From an uncultured Bacteroidales bacterium (lineage in GTDB: Bacteria; Bacteroidota; Bacteroidia; Bacteroidales; Bacteroidaceae), in the NCBI GenBank assembly GCA_902788865.1, contig CADALZ010000019.1, positions 1 to 55,840 of the forward strand: 55,840 nt of DNA, in the 5' to 3' direction. Below the pieces are notes generated by a model. That model ran no database searches. It was not told the origin of the DNA and saw only the letters and a list, made by a program, of their open reading frames with translations. The position numbers were made by a program, and so were the translations under genes. This document shows, one piece after another, positions 14,826 to 23,475 of this stretch (position 1 is its first letter; the number at the start of each line of letters is the position of its first letter).

Positions 14826-16163
14826 TTAGAAGTTGAACCACAGCGCTTCGCCCTTCTTGGTTTCATCTACCGATTTCCCGTCGTACACCAGATGTCCATT
14901 GCAGAACGTCTTCTCCACACGCCAACGGAAGCTGTGTCCAGTCAGCGGACTCCAGCCACACTTGCTCAGAATCATCTCAGGCATCACCTCCCAAGCGCCA
15001 CCCTTGCGCACCAGCACCAAGTCGGCCCAAGCACCTTTTTCTATATAGCCCCTACGATCTATGCCAAAGAGGCGGGCAGGAGCGTGGCACATCTTCTCCA
15101 CCAGTGCCTCGATGCTCATCACACCCTCATCGACTAACTCCAGCATGCAGAGCAGAGAGAACTGCACCATAGGCATGCCCGAGGTGGCATGTAGCGCCTC
15201 ACCGTATTTCTCTTCCCAGGTATGTGGAGCATGATCAGTAGCTATAGTGTCTATCTTTCCGCTGCTGAGGGCCATGCGCAAGGCCACCTTGTCGGCCTTT
15301 CGTTTCACAGACGGATTGCATTTGATGAGAGAGCCCAGCTTCTTATAATCTTCTTCAGAAAACATAAGGTGAGCTATGCAAGCCTCGGCAGTTATCTTCT
15401 TCTTATACATAGGCTCAGAGCTGAGCAAGGCCAGCTCGCGAGCAGTGCTCAGGTGAGCAATGTGCAGGCGTGCACCAGCCTCTGTAGCCAGTTTCACAGC
15501 CAGTTTGGTAGATTGGTAGCAAGCCTCGCTGCTACGGATGATGCGATGCATCCAGATAGGCAAATCCAGATGCTCGCCACGATACTTCTGAGTGTTCTCA
15601 TTGATGATGTGCTGGTCTTCGCAATGAGCCATAATCACCTGATCGGTGCCTCCAAAGACACGTTTCAGGCTCTCTGTGCGGTCCACCAGCATGCCACCCG
15701 TGCTGCTGCCCATGAAGAGCTTCACACCAGGCGTGCGATGGCGGTCGAGCTTCCGCAGCAGGTTGTAGTTGGTATTGGTAGCTCCGAAAAAGCAGGCATA
15801 GTTCACCACACTTTTCTGCGCCATTAGCTCCATCTTCTGCTCCCAGGCCTCCAGTGTAGTAGTCTGCGGCACGGTGTTGGGCATGTCCATGATAGACGTT
15901 ACCCCTCCTGCCGCTGCCGCCATGCTCTCCGTGCGTATGTCAGCCTTGTGGGTGAGTCCTGGGTCACGGAAGTGCACATGCTCGTCTATCACGCCTGGCA
16001 GAAGGTAGCAACCTGTGGCATCTATGAAGTCCGTGTAGGGTAGGGTGAGGGGCTTTTCGTCTGTGAGCACCTGCGCTATCACCCCGTCTTCTATTAAGAC
16101 AGAGCCTTGCTTCTGCACACCATCGTTCACGATGATGGCATTATGTATCAATGTACGTCTCAT
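14826..16163 (-). CDS. pyrC: Dihydroorotase
   Basis: Interconverts carbamoyl-aspartate and dihydroorotate, the third step of pyrimidine synthesis, in the cytoplasm. The 445-residue length and motifs fit the class I amidohydrolase-type enzyme: metal-binding DEHVHFRDPG near residue 60, GVKLFMGSSTGG, MAHCEDQ, LHIAHLST and catalytic TDHAPHT. The start overlaps the stop of the upstream glycosyltransferase gene by ATGA, so the two are co-translated. Confidence 0.93.
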   Translation of the reverse strand: MRRTLIHNAIIVNDGVQKQGSVLIEDGVIAQVLTDEKPLTLPYTDFIDATGCYLLPGVIDEHVHFRDPGLTHKADIRTESMAAAAGGVTSIMDMPNTVPQTTTLEAWEQKMELMAQKSVVNYACFFGATNTNYNLLRKLDRHRTPGVKLFMGSSTGGMLVDRTESLKRVFGGTDQVIMAHCEDQHIINENTQKYRGEHLDLPIWMHRIIRSSEACYQSTKLAVKLATEAGARLHIAHLSTARELALLSSEPMYKKKITAEACIAHLMFSEEDYKKLGSLIKCNPSVKRKADKVALRMALSSGKIDTIATDHAPHTWEEKYGEALHATSGMPMVQFSLLCMLELVDEGVMSIEALVEKMCHAPARLFGIDRRGYIEKGAWADLVLVRKGGAWEVMPEMILSKCGWSPLTGHSFRWRVEKTFCNGHLVYDGKSVDETKKGEALWFNF

Positions 16164-16906
16164 GAGCGTTTGAATTTACCTTTCCATGCGTCTATTCTGA
16201 GCTGTAGCACGCCGAAGAGTGCCTCTCCGAAGATGCTCGTGTTCATTTTTGAAGTACCTAAGACGCGGTTGACGAATATCACAGACACCTCCTTGAGCTT
16301 GAAGCCCAGCTTGTAGGCAGAGTATTTCATCTCTATCTGGAAAGCATAGCCTTTGAAGCGCACCGCCTCCAAATCGATGGTCTCCAGCACCTTGCGTCTA
16401 TAGCATACGAAGCCCGCAGTGGTGTCATGGATAGGCATGCCCGTGACGATGCGCACATACACAGAGGCGAAGTAAGACATCAAGATGCGTCCTATGGGCC
16501 AGTTCACTACATTCACTCCACTTACGTAGCGCGAGCCTATGGAGAGGTCGGCTCCCTCCTCTGCGCAGGCCTTATAGAGGCGAGGCAGGTCGGCAGGATT
16601 GTGACTGAAGTCGGCATCCATCTCGAAGATGTAGTCGTAACCATGCTCCAGCGCCCAGCGGAATCCAGCTATGTAGGCAGTGCCCAGCCCCAGCTTCCCG
16701 CTGCGCTCCAAGAGGAAGAGACGCTCTGCGAACTCCTGCTTCATCAGCCCCTTCACGATGTCGGCCGTGCCGTCAGGCGAGCCGTCGTCTATGACGAGGA
16801 TATGGAATCCATGCTCCAGCGCCATCACGGCACGGACGATGTTCTCTATGTTCTCCCGCTCATTGTAGGTGGGAATAATGACGATACTATCAGCAGTCTG
16901 CATCAT
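16160..16906 (-). CDS. Polyprenol-phosphate mannosyltransferase-like GT2 enzyme
   Basis: The start is set at ATG 16906 (MMQTADS); the longer frame from 16960 adds an unlikely leader across the promoter. The 248-residue protein is a GT2 family member of the dolichol-phosphate mannose synthase type: SIVIIPTYNERENIENI, VIDDGSPDGTADI, the DxD-like EMDADFSHNP, and SIGSRY. It lacks the C-terminal membrane helices of larger DPM synthases. It should load a sugar from a nucleotide donor onto undecaprenyl phosphate at the inner membrane. Mannose as the sugar is inferred from the family. Confidence 0.85.
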   Translation of the reverse strand: MMQTADSIVIIPTYNERENIENIVRAVMALEHGFHILVIDDGSPDGTADIVKGLMKQEFAERLFLLERSGKLGLGTAYIAGFRWALEHGYDYIFEMDADFSHNPADLPRLYKACAEEGADLSIGSRYVSGVNVVNWPIGRILMSYFASVYVRIVTGMPIHDTTAGFVCYRRKVLETIDLEAVRFKGYAFQIEMKYSAYKLGFKLKEVSVIFVNRVLGTSKMNTSIFGEALFGVLQLRIDAWKGKFKRS

Positions 16907-16929
16907 AATGTTTTTTCGTTTTAGAATAA

Positions 16930-16937
16930 CAAAAGTA
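16930..16937 (-). promoter_or_regulatory. -7 element upstream of the GT2/pyrC operon
   Basis: Minus strand TACTTTTG fits TAnnTTTG, 24 bases upstream of the ATG at 16906. Confidence 0.5.
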
Positions 16938-16979
16938 ATGCTTTTCTGCAAAAGACACACCTTTTTGAAGATTTATTTG

Positions 16980-16987
16980 TATCTTCG
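16980..16987 (+). promoter_or_regulatory. -7-like element for mfd
   Basis: TATCTTCG (one base off TAnnTTTG) lies 29 bases before the mfd ATG, divergent from the GT2 promoter. Confidence 0.45.
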
Positions 16988-17016
16988 CAGTCGTTTTTTA
17001 ATTTTTTTTACTGCGA

Positions 17017-20000
17017 ATGACCTTAAAAGAAGTCCAACAGCTCTATGCTGCCCATCCCTGCATTACGGGTTTGCGTAGCATGCTTTCCGATGTTTCCGTA
17101 CACCATATCTATTGTGGTGGCCTTCAGGCATCGTCGGCCTCGCTCATGGCCTCCGTCTTGGCTGCCGATGGTAGTACGCCTTTGTTTTTCATCTTGGGCG
17201 ACCAGGAAGAAGCGGGCTATTTCTACCACGACCTCACGCAGATCTTGGGCGATGAGCAGGTGCTGTTCTTCCCTTCTTCATTTCGCAGAGCCATCAAGTA
17301 CGGACAGAAAGATGCGGCTAACGAGGTGCTGCGTACAGAGGTGCTCAGCCGTCTGTCTAAAGGCGACTGCCGCGGCCTCTGCATCGTGACCTATCCAGAC
17401 GCGGTGGCAGAGAAAGTGGTGTCTAAGGAGGAGCTCAAGGACAAGACCCTCACCCTTCATCTGGGCGAGCGGGTGGATATGAAGTTCGTCACAGACCTGC
17501 TGCACTCGCTGGGCTTCGAGTATGTTGATTATGTCTATGAGCCAGGCCAGTATGCCGTGCGAGGCAGCCTCATAGATGTGTTCAGCTTCTCGTCAGAATA
17601 CCCCTTCCGTATCGATTTCTTTGGCGATGAGGTAGATAGCCTCCGCACTTTCGAGGTAGAGACTCAGCTATCTAAGGAGAAACTTGATGACATCGTGATA
17701 GTGCCCGATCTGAGCCGCGCCTTGAAGGAGCAACGGGGAGGCATGGTTTCTGTGCTGCAGTCGCTCCCAGAAGATACCCTTATAGGTATGAAGGACTTCT
17801 TCTGGCTGCGTGAGCGCATCCATCAGGTGCACGATGAGGCTTTGCTGCCCCAAGCCGTAGCAGCCCGTGAGGCTGAAGAGACGGAGTACATCGAGCTGGA
17901 AGGCAAGCTCATGGATGGCGATGAGTTCCAGATGCGTGTGTTGGGTTTCCGCCGCTTGGAGTTTGGCACCAAGCCCACTGGTACCCCTGATGCTTCACTG
18001 ACTTTCAACGTCTCCTTGCAGCCCCTTTTCCACAAGAATTTCGACCTGCTGGCAGAGCGTTTCAGCCAGTATCTGGCCAGTGGCTACAAACTCTTCATCT
18101 GCAGCGATAGCCAGAAGCAGATAGACCGCATACGCAGCATCTTCGAGGACAGGGGCGATGACATCAGCTTCACCAGTGTAGATCACACGCTGCACGAGGG
18201 CTTCGCAGACGATACACTGAAGATAGGACTTTTCACAGACCATCAGATATTCGACCGCTTCCATAAGTTCAACCTTAAGAGCGACCGCGCCCGCAGTGGC
18301 AAGGTGGCACTGAGCCTCAAGGAGCTCAACGAGTTTCAGCCAGGTGACTATGTGGTGCACATCGACCATGGAGTGGGGCGCTTCGCCGGACTGGTACGTA
18401 TCCCCAATGGCAATACTACGCAGGAGGTCATCAAGCTGGTCTATCAGAACGACGACGTGGTCTTCGTCTCCATCCACTCGCTGCATAAGATTTCCAAATA
18501 TAAGGGCAAGGAGGGCGAGCCTCCCCATCTGGGAAAACTGGGCAGTGGGGCTTGGGAGAAACTCAAGGAGCGCACCAAGAAGAAGATCAAGGACATTGCG
18601 CGCGACCTGATACGCCTCTATGCGGCCCGCCGCGAGGAGAAGGGCTTCAGGTATAGCCCCGACAGCTTCCTGCAACGAGAGCTGGAGGCTTCGTTCCTCT
18701 ATGAGGACACTCCCGACCAGAGCAAGGCCACGGCAGAGGTGAAAGCCGATATGGAGAGTGATCGCCCCATGGACCGCTTGGTGTGTGGCGATGTGGGCTT
18801 CGGAAAGACGGAGGTAGCCATACGTGCCGCCTTCAAGGCTGCCACAGATGGCAAGCAGGTGGCCGTGCTGGTGCCTACTACTGTGCTGGCTTATCAGCAC
18901 TACCAGACCTTCCGTGACCGCCTCAAGGACATGCCCGTGAAGGTGGATTACCTCTCGCGTGCCCGCACCTCCAAGCAGCAGCGAGAGGTGCTCAAGGGAT
19001 TGGCAGCAGGCGATGTCAACATCCTTATAGGTACCCACCGACTGCTGGGAAAGGATGTGAAGTTCCACGACCTCGGACTCCTTATTATAGATGAGGAACA
19101 GAAGTTCGGCGTGAGCACCAAGGAGAAGCTGCGCCAGATGCGTGTCAATGTAGATACCCTCACCATGAGTGCTACACCTATCCCACGCACCCTGCAGTTC
19201 TCTCTCATGGGTGCGCGTGACCTCTCTATCATCCAGACACCTCCGCCAAACCGTCACCCCATACAGACAGAGGTGCATACGTTCAATGATCAGGTCATCG
19301 CCGATGCCATCAACTTCGAGATGAGCCGCAACGGACAGGTATTCTTCGTCAACAATCGCATTTCCCGTCTGCCAGAACTGAAGGCCATCATAGAGCGTGA
19401 GGTGCCCGACTGCCGTGTAGTGATAGGTCACGGACAGATGGATCCCGAAGAGCTGGAGAAGGTCATCATGGGCTTCATCAACTACGACTATGACGTGCTG
19501 CTCTCTACCACCATCGTAGAGAATGGCATCGACATACCCAATGCCAACACCATCATCGTGAACGAAGCGCAAAACTTCGGCCTGAGCGATCTCCACCAGA
19601 TGCGTGGGCGTGTGGGACGTGGCAACCGCAAGGCGTTCTGCTACCTGCTGGCTCCACCTCTCTCCGTGCTCACCCCCGAGGCTCGTCGCCGCCTGCAGGC
19701 CATAGAGAATTTCAGCGACTTGGGCAGCGGCATACACATCGCCATGCAAGACCTCGACATTCGTGGAGCTGGAAATCTGCTGGGTGCTGAGCAGAGCGGC
19801 TTCATAGCCGACTTGGGCTACGAGACCTATCAGAAAGTGCTCTCAGAGGCTGTGCATGAGCTGCGTCGTGATGAGTTTGGCGAGCTCTTCGCTGCTGAGG
19901 ATCAGGAAGCCGCAGCGCAGGGTAGGGAAGAGGCTGTCTATGTGGAAGAATGCCAGGTAGAGAGCGACCTTGAGCTGCTCCTGCCACAGGAGTACGTCAC

Positions 20001-20406
20001 TGGCAGTAGTGAGCGTATGCTGCTCTATCGTGAGCTCGACGGCCTGCAAGACGATGCCCAAGTGGCTGCCTTCAAGGCCCGTCTGATCGACCGCTTCGGC
20101 CCCATTCCGCAGGAGACGGAAGAGTTGCTGGGCATCGTGCCGCTGCGCCGCATGGCTGCCCGTCTGGGCATCGAGAAGGTCATGTTGAAGGGTGGGCAGA
20201 TGGCACTCTACTTAGTGTCCAACGCCCAGAGCCCCTACTATCAGAGCACCACCTTCGGCAAGCTCATCGCCTACATGATGAAGTACACTCGTCGCTGCGA
20301 CCTGCGCGAGAAAAACGGCAAGCGCAGCATGGTGGTGAAGCTCGTTGCCTCTGTGGCCGAAGCCCTTGCCGTGCTCACGGAAATGTTGGAGATGAAGGCA
20401 GAGTGA
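17017..20406 (+). CDS. mfd: Transcription-repair coupling factor Mfd
   Basis: Frees RNA polymerase stalled at DNA lesions and recruits UvrA. The 1129-residue length is normal. The N-terminal UvrB-homology region (about 1-330) is followed by the RNA-polymerase-interaction module (PGDYVVHIDHGVGRFAGL), then the RecG-like motor with Walker A GDVGFGKTEVA (about 590-600), DEEQ (about 691), TMSATPIPRTL, and helicase C motifs (TTIVENGIDIPNANT, QMRGRVGRG). The C-terminal TRCF domain ends at 20406. uvrB, also in this window, acts in the same nucleotide-excision pathway. Confidence 0.96.
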   Translation: MTLKEVQQLYAAHPCITGLRSMLSDVSVHHIYCGGLQASSASLMASVLAADGSTPLFFILGDQEEAGYFYHDLTQILGDEQVLFFPSSFRRAIKYGQKDAANEVLRTEVLSRLSKGDCRGLCIVTYPDAVAEKVVSKEELKDKTLTLHLGERVDMKFVTDLLHSLGFEYVDYVYEPGQYAVRGSLIDVFSFSSEYPFRIDFFGDEVDSLRTFEVETQLSKEKLDDIVIVPDLSRALKEQRGGMVSVLQSLPEDTLIGMKDFFWLRERIHQVHDEALLPQAVAAREAEETEYIELEGKLMDGDEFQMRVLGFRRLEFGTKPTGTPDASLTFNVSLQPLFHKNFDLLAERFSQYLASGYKLFICSDSQKQIDRIRSIFEDRGDDISFTSVDHTLHEGFADDTLKIGLFTDHQIFDRFHKFNLKSDRARSGKVALSLKELNEFQPGDYVVHIDHGVGRFAGLVRIPNGNTTQEVIKLVYQNDDVVFVSIHSLHKISKYKGKEGEPPHLGKLGSGAWEKLKERTKKKIKDIARDLIRLYAARREEKGFRYSPDSFLQRELEASFLYEDTPDQSKATAEVKADMESDRPMDRLVCGDVGFGKTEVAIRAAFKAATDGKQVAVLVPTTVLAYQHYQTFRDRLKDMPVKVDYLSRARTSKQQREVLKGLAAGDVNILIGTHRLLGKDVKFHDLGLLIIDEEQKFGVSTKEKLRQMRVNVDTLTMSATPIPRTLQFSLMGARDLSIIQTPPPNRHPIQTEVHTFNDQVIADAINFEMSRNGQVFFVNNRISRLPELKAIIEREVPDCRVVIGHGQMDPEELEKVIMGFINYDYDVLLSTTIVENGIDIPNANTIIVNEAQNFGLSDLHQMRGRVGRGNRKAFCYLLAPPLSVLTPEARRRLQAIENFSDLGSGIHIAMQDLDIRGAGNLLGAEQSGFIADLGYETYQKVLSEAVHELRRDEFGELFAAEDQEAAAQGREEAVYVEECQVESDLELLLPQEYVTGSSERMLLYRELDGLQDDAQVAAFKARLIDRFGPIPQETEELLGIVPLRRMAARLGIEKVMLKGGQMALYLVSNAQSPYYQSTTFGKLIAYMMKYTRRCDLREKNGKRSMVVKLVASVAEALAVLTEMLEMKAE

Positions 20407-20446
20407 TATTTTTGCATGCGCCTCGGCTTCGAGCTGACAAAGTAAA

Positions 20447-20570
20447 TTTCACGCATCTGCCACATGTTTTATCGAGATCTATATAAGTGCTTTTTTTGTC
20501 TTACATTTACATTGTAGCATGACATTTCACCTATGCGTATCTCGAGATTCTATGTGGCAGATGCGTGAAA
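20447..20570. repeat. Inverted-repeat element, 19-bp perfect arms
   Basis: TTTCACGCATCTGCCACAT at 20447-20465 is repeated in reverse complement at 20552-20570, with 86 bases between. Just inside the arms a second short match (TCGAGAT) is also inverted. The size and ends resemble a MITE-like or REP-like intergenic element. No ORF lies inside. Confidence 0.75.
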
Positions 20571-20757
20571 ATTTTTTCTTAATATATTGTCTTTCAGTCA
20601 GTTATTGATTATAGTAATCCATACGGTTCAATTCGACCGTTTTTTCTGAGATATAGTATGAACCATATATCCTAATTCTGATTTCATGGGGTAGGGGTCC
20701 CCCTTGCCATAACCCTGAACAACAGGAATTTATGTCACACAAATACACTTTATGATC

Positions 20758-20816
20758 GATATGGCATATCACCCCCTAACGATATGCTATATCGGCGTTT
20801 AGTGATATGTCATATC
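20758..20816. repeat. Three 13-bp near-palindromes at 23-bp spacing
   Basis: GATATGGCATATC (20758), GATATGCTATATC (20781) and GATATGTCATATC (20804) start exactly 23 bp apart. Each is a near-perfect palindrome, so this could be an operator array or a palindromic intergenic repeat. Confidence 0.7.
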
Positions 20817-20854
20817 TATTAAAAACTCTTAGCACAGCTTGTTCTCAGCCGTGT

Positions 20855-21910
20855 TTACTTTGAGGCAGAAAAGTGCGCTTCTACACACTGCAGCAGGCGG
20901 AACTGGGCACGAGTCCTGACCAGATTGTGCTCGGGATACTGGATCTTATAGTAGGTATCACCATTGAGATAGTCGGCAAGGAAGCGGACACACTGCATGT
21001 AGGGGAAGAGGGCTACAGCATAGGGTAGGAGGTCTTTCTCCAAGGGCGTGAGGAAGGTGCTGGCACTCTCCAGATAGCCACTGCTGAAGGCCTCGTAGAT
21101 CTCGGTGTTGAAGCCTATCTTAGAGAGGTCGGGCTCATCCTCTGCGGCTGTGTTGGCAGCCGTGCGCAGAAAGTCGCCATAGTCGGAGAAGATGAAGCTG
21201 GGCATCACGGTGTCGAGGTCGATGACGCAGAGCACCTCACCGTTTTCTTCAAACATCATATTGTTCACCTTCGTGTCGCAGTGGCAGATGCGCTTGGGGA
21301 GACGCCCTTCGCGGTAGAGCTGCTCTGCCTGACACATGTAGGCAGCCCTGCGCTCTATCTCGTCCAGATAAGGCTGCATCTCCTTCACACGTCCGGCTGT
21401 ATCGGCCTGCACAGCCTCATGCAGCTGCTGGAGGCGGAATTCCATGTTGTGAAAATTGGGGATGGTCTCGCCCAGCTGCTCTGGCAGATCGGACAGCATG
21501 GCTTGGAAGTGTCCGAAGGCCTTGCCGGCATCGTAAGAGTAGGCGGCATTGACCGTCTCGAACGTCTGGGCGCGGGGGATGAAAACCATTACGCGCCAGT
21601 AGCTGGTACCATCGAAATAGTAGGTCTTGCCACTCGCTGTGGGGATGAAGCGCAGCACTTTGCGATCGATGTCTGTGGTGCCGCTCTCCTCCAGCTTCTG
21701 GCGGATATGAGCAGTGACCACCTCGATGTTGTGCTGCAGCAGGTCCACGTCTTGGAAGATGGCGTGGTTGATGCGTTGGAGCACATAGTCGGGCTTATCT
21801 GCCTCAGCAGTAGTGACTTTATAGGTGTCGTTGATAAGGCCATTGCCCAGTGGTTCCACCTTCACTACTGTACCTTCAATTTGGAAATGACCAACTATCT
21901 CTGCTCCCAT
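20855..21910 (-). CDS. APH-fold sugar kinase, NahK-like
   Basis: The 351-residue protein has the aminoglycoside-phosphotransferase fold: PLGNGLINDTYKV (nucleotide loop), YVLQRINH (lysine/arginine strand), catalytic CHCDTKVNNMMF, and metal-binding VIDLDTVMPS. In Bacteroidales and bifidobacteria this subfamily includes N-acetylhexosamine 1-kinase, which makes GlcNAc/GalNAc 1-phosphate. It is just downstream of a GH109 gene that can release GalNAc, which supports that role (inference). Homoserine- or choline-kinase-like activity is the alternative. Confidence 0.75.
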   Translation of the reverse strand: MGAEIVGHFQIEGTVVKVEPLGNGLINDTYKVTTAEADKPDYVLQRINHAIFQDVDLLQHNIEVVTAHIRQKLEESGTTDIDRKVLRFIPTASGKTYYFDGTSYWRVMVFIPRAQTFETVNAAYSYDAGKAFGHFQAMLSDLPEQLGETIPNFHNMEFRLQQLHEAVQADTAGRVKEMQPYLDEIERRAAYMCQAEQLYREGRLPKRICHCDTKVNNMMFEENGEVLCVIDLDTVMPSFIFSDYGDFLRTAANTAAEDEPDLSKIGFNTEIYEAFSSGYLESASTFLTPLEKDLLPYAVALFPYMQCVRFLADYLNGDTYYKIQYPEHNLVRTRAQFRLLQCVEAHFSASK

Positions 21911-21915
21911 ATCAA

Positions 21916-21950
21916 AATGTTTAATGTTTAACGTTTAATGTTTAACGTTT
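21916..21950. repeat. Heptamer array AATGTTT/AACGTTT x5
   Basis: Five exactly phased 7-bp units run from between the NahK-like and GH109 genes into the GH109 3' end. The GH109 stop codon (21942-21944) lies inside the array. Confidence 0.85.
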
Positions 21951-23348
21951 AAATGCGTAGCTGAAGCCTTTGATCTTGTCTTGTCCGCCACGGGTGAAAT
22001 CAGGATACTCTACAGGAGCACTGTGATTCTCGAGTGAGATACGAGAAAGCTCGCTCACGGCACACCACTCAGCAAGGTCGTACACATCCATATCCAGAGG
22101 CAAACCATTGCGCAGGCAATAGACTAAGCGGTAGTCCATGATGAAGTCCATGCCACCATGACCACCCACAGCCTTGGCAGTTTCTTCCAAATCCTTGGTC
22201 AGAATAGGGTTGGCATAGCGCTCTGTGAGAGCCGTCTGCAACTCCTTGGAAGCTATGAACTCACCCTCGCCCTTGATGTCCTTAGGCAGCAAGTCGGCTG
22301 GCACCATCTCTGGCAGCAGGCAGAGCTGCTGGGTTGGATACTTGGCTGCGAAGCCCTTGGTACCCACTACCTGATACATGCGGCTGTAAGGGCGTGGAGT
22401 CATCACGCCATGCTCTATGAGGATGGTCTTGCCCTGAGCGGTCTTGATGAGTGTAGAAGTCTCGTCGCCATTCTGGAAATCGGTCACCTCCTCGCCAGTG
22501 GTCTTCTTGATGTAGGCTGGGCCATTCACAGCCTTGGTATCCATAGACACAAGCGTCTTGAGCTGGTCGCCGCGATGAATGTTGAGCACTTGGCAGATAG
22601 GGCCAAAGCCGTGCGTAGGATACACATCGCCACGATGCAGACGGTTGAAATCCATGCGCCAGTTGTTCCAGTACTCCCCCCAGTAAGGGTCGAGGTTGTG
22701 CAGGTAAGCACCCTCCATGTGTAGCACCTCGCCAAAGAGTCCCTGCTGCGCCATAGACAGCGTAGAAAGCTCGAAGAAGTCGTAGCAGCAATTCTCCAGC
22801 TGGATGCAATGCTTACGCGTGCGCTCAGATGTATTTATGAGCTGCCAGATTTCGTCCAGAGAAGTGGCAGAAGGCACCTCGATAGCTGTATGCTTGCCAT
22901 GCTCCATGGCATAGACGGCGATAGGTGTATGGTGAATCCAGTCGGTAGCGATATAAACCAGATCTATATCATCACGTTCGCAAAGCTGCTTATACACCTC
23001 AGTATCACCACTGTAGGCAGCCGCCTCTGGCAGTCCGGCCTTACGCAGAATCTCCTGGCAGCTCTCTACGTTCTCAGGCAGCACATCACACAGCGCCACG
23101 ATCTTGGTGCCAGGGATGTGGGTGAAACGCTCTACGGCACCAGGTCCACGCATGCCCAGTCCGACGAATCCCACATGCACGGTATCTATGGCTGGGGCGC
23201 GGAAAGCCAGCATGTCTTCCTGCCCAGCAGGACGCTCCGGAACTTCCACCTTGATAGGTGCATATACATCTTTCTCTTCACTATTCTTGTTGGCGCATCC
23301 CACGAGTGTGAGACACAACGCAGCAGTAAAAAATACGTTTCTCCACAT
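21942..23348 (-). CDS. GH109-type lipoprotein (Gfo/Idh/MocA family)
   Basis: The 468-residue protein begins with a lipoprotein signal (ALCLTLVGC), so it is exported and lipid-anchored. An NAD-binding Rossmann domain (VGFVGLGMRGPGAVERF) is followed by EVPSA and by GH109-typical segments LENCCYDFFEL, HNLDPYWGEYWNNWRMD, GDVYPTHGFGP and LVSMDTKAVNGP. GH109 enzymes are alpha-N-acetylgalactosaminidases that use NAD in a redox-assisted retaining mechanism. It is probably involved in GalNAc release from glycans such as mucin, with the adjacent kinase phosphorylating the sugar. A plain Gfo/Idh oxidoreductase is less likely. Confidence 0.85.
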   Translation of the reverse strand: MWRNVFFTAALCLTLVGCANKNSEEKDVYAPIKVEVPERPAGQEDMLAFRAPAIDTVHVGFVGLGMRGPGAVERFTHIPGTKIVALCDVLPENVESCQEILRKAGLPEAAAYSGDTEVYKQLCERDDIDLVYIATDWIHHTPIAVYAMEHGKHTAIEVPSATSLDEIWQLINTSERTRKHCIQLENCCYDFFELSTLSMAQQGLFGEVLHMEGAYLHNLDPYWGEYWNNWRMDFNRLHRGDVYPTHGFGPICQVLNIHRGDQLKTLVSMDTKAVNGPAYIKKTTGEEVTDFQNGDETSTLIKTAQGKTILIEHGVMTPRPYSRMYQVVGTKGFAAKYPTQQLCLLPEMVPADLLPKDIKGEGEFIASKELQTALTERYANPILTKDLEETAKAVGGHGGMDFIMDYRLVYCLRNGLPLDMDVYDLAEWCAVSELSRISLENHSAPVEYPDFTRGGQDKIKGFSYAFKR

Positions 23349-23380
23349 AGTCAGTTAGATTTAAATAATGTTTCAAACCA

Positions 23381-23388
23381 CAAAATTA
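23381..23388 (-). promoter_or_regulatory. -7 element for the GH109/NahK-like pair
   Basis: Minus strand TAATTTTG matches TAnnTTTG, about 33 bases upstream of the GH109 start. Confidence 0.5.
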
Positions 23389-23453
23389 CAATAATAATTC
23401 ATCTTGCAACAATATTTTGCAGATAAAAAGTGCTCATATTGGTAATAATTCCC

Positions 23454-23461
23454 TAACTTTG
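23454..23461 (+). promoter_or_regulatory. -7 element for the penicillin-binding protein gene
   Basis: TAACTTTG followed by CACC is an exact consensus match 15 bases before the ATG at 23476. Confidence 0.6.
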
Positions 23462-23475
23462 CACCAAATATCAAC

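Larger units (their letters stand above)
20407..20854. other. Gene-free convergent gap with repeats
   Basis: The 448 bases between mfd and the convergent NahK-like gene contain no credible ORF. They hold an inverted-repeat element (20447-20570) and three regularly spaced near-palindromes (20758-20816). The stretch between them has only scattered AT-rich half-palindromes. Confidence 0.7.

Noticed and set aside
17995-19749. 584-codon open frame antisense to mfd
   Set aside because: Shadow of a strongly coding gene. The translation has no domain-like pattern and mfd on the other strand is complete.
20407-20854. tRNA or other structured RNA gene after mfd
   Set aside because: No cloverleaf or known RNA pattern; the inverted repeats are too widely spaced.
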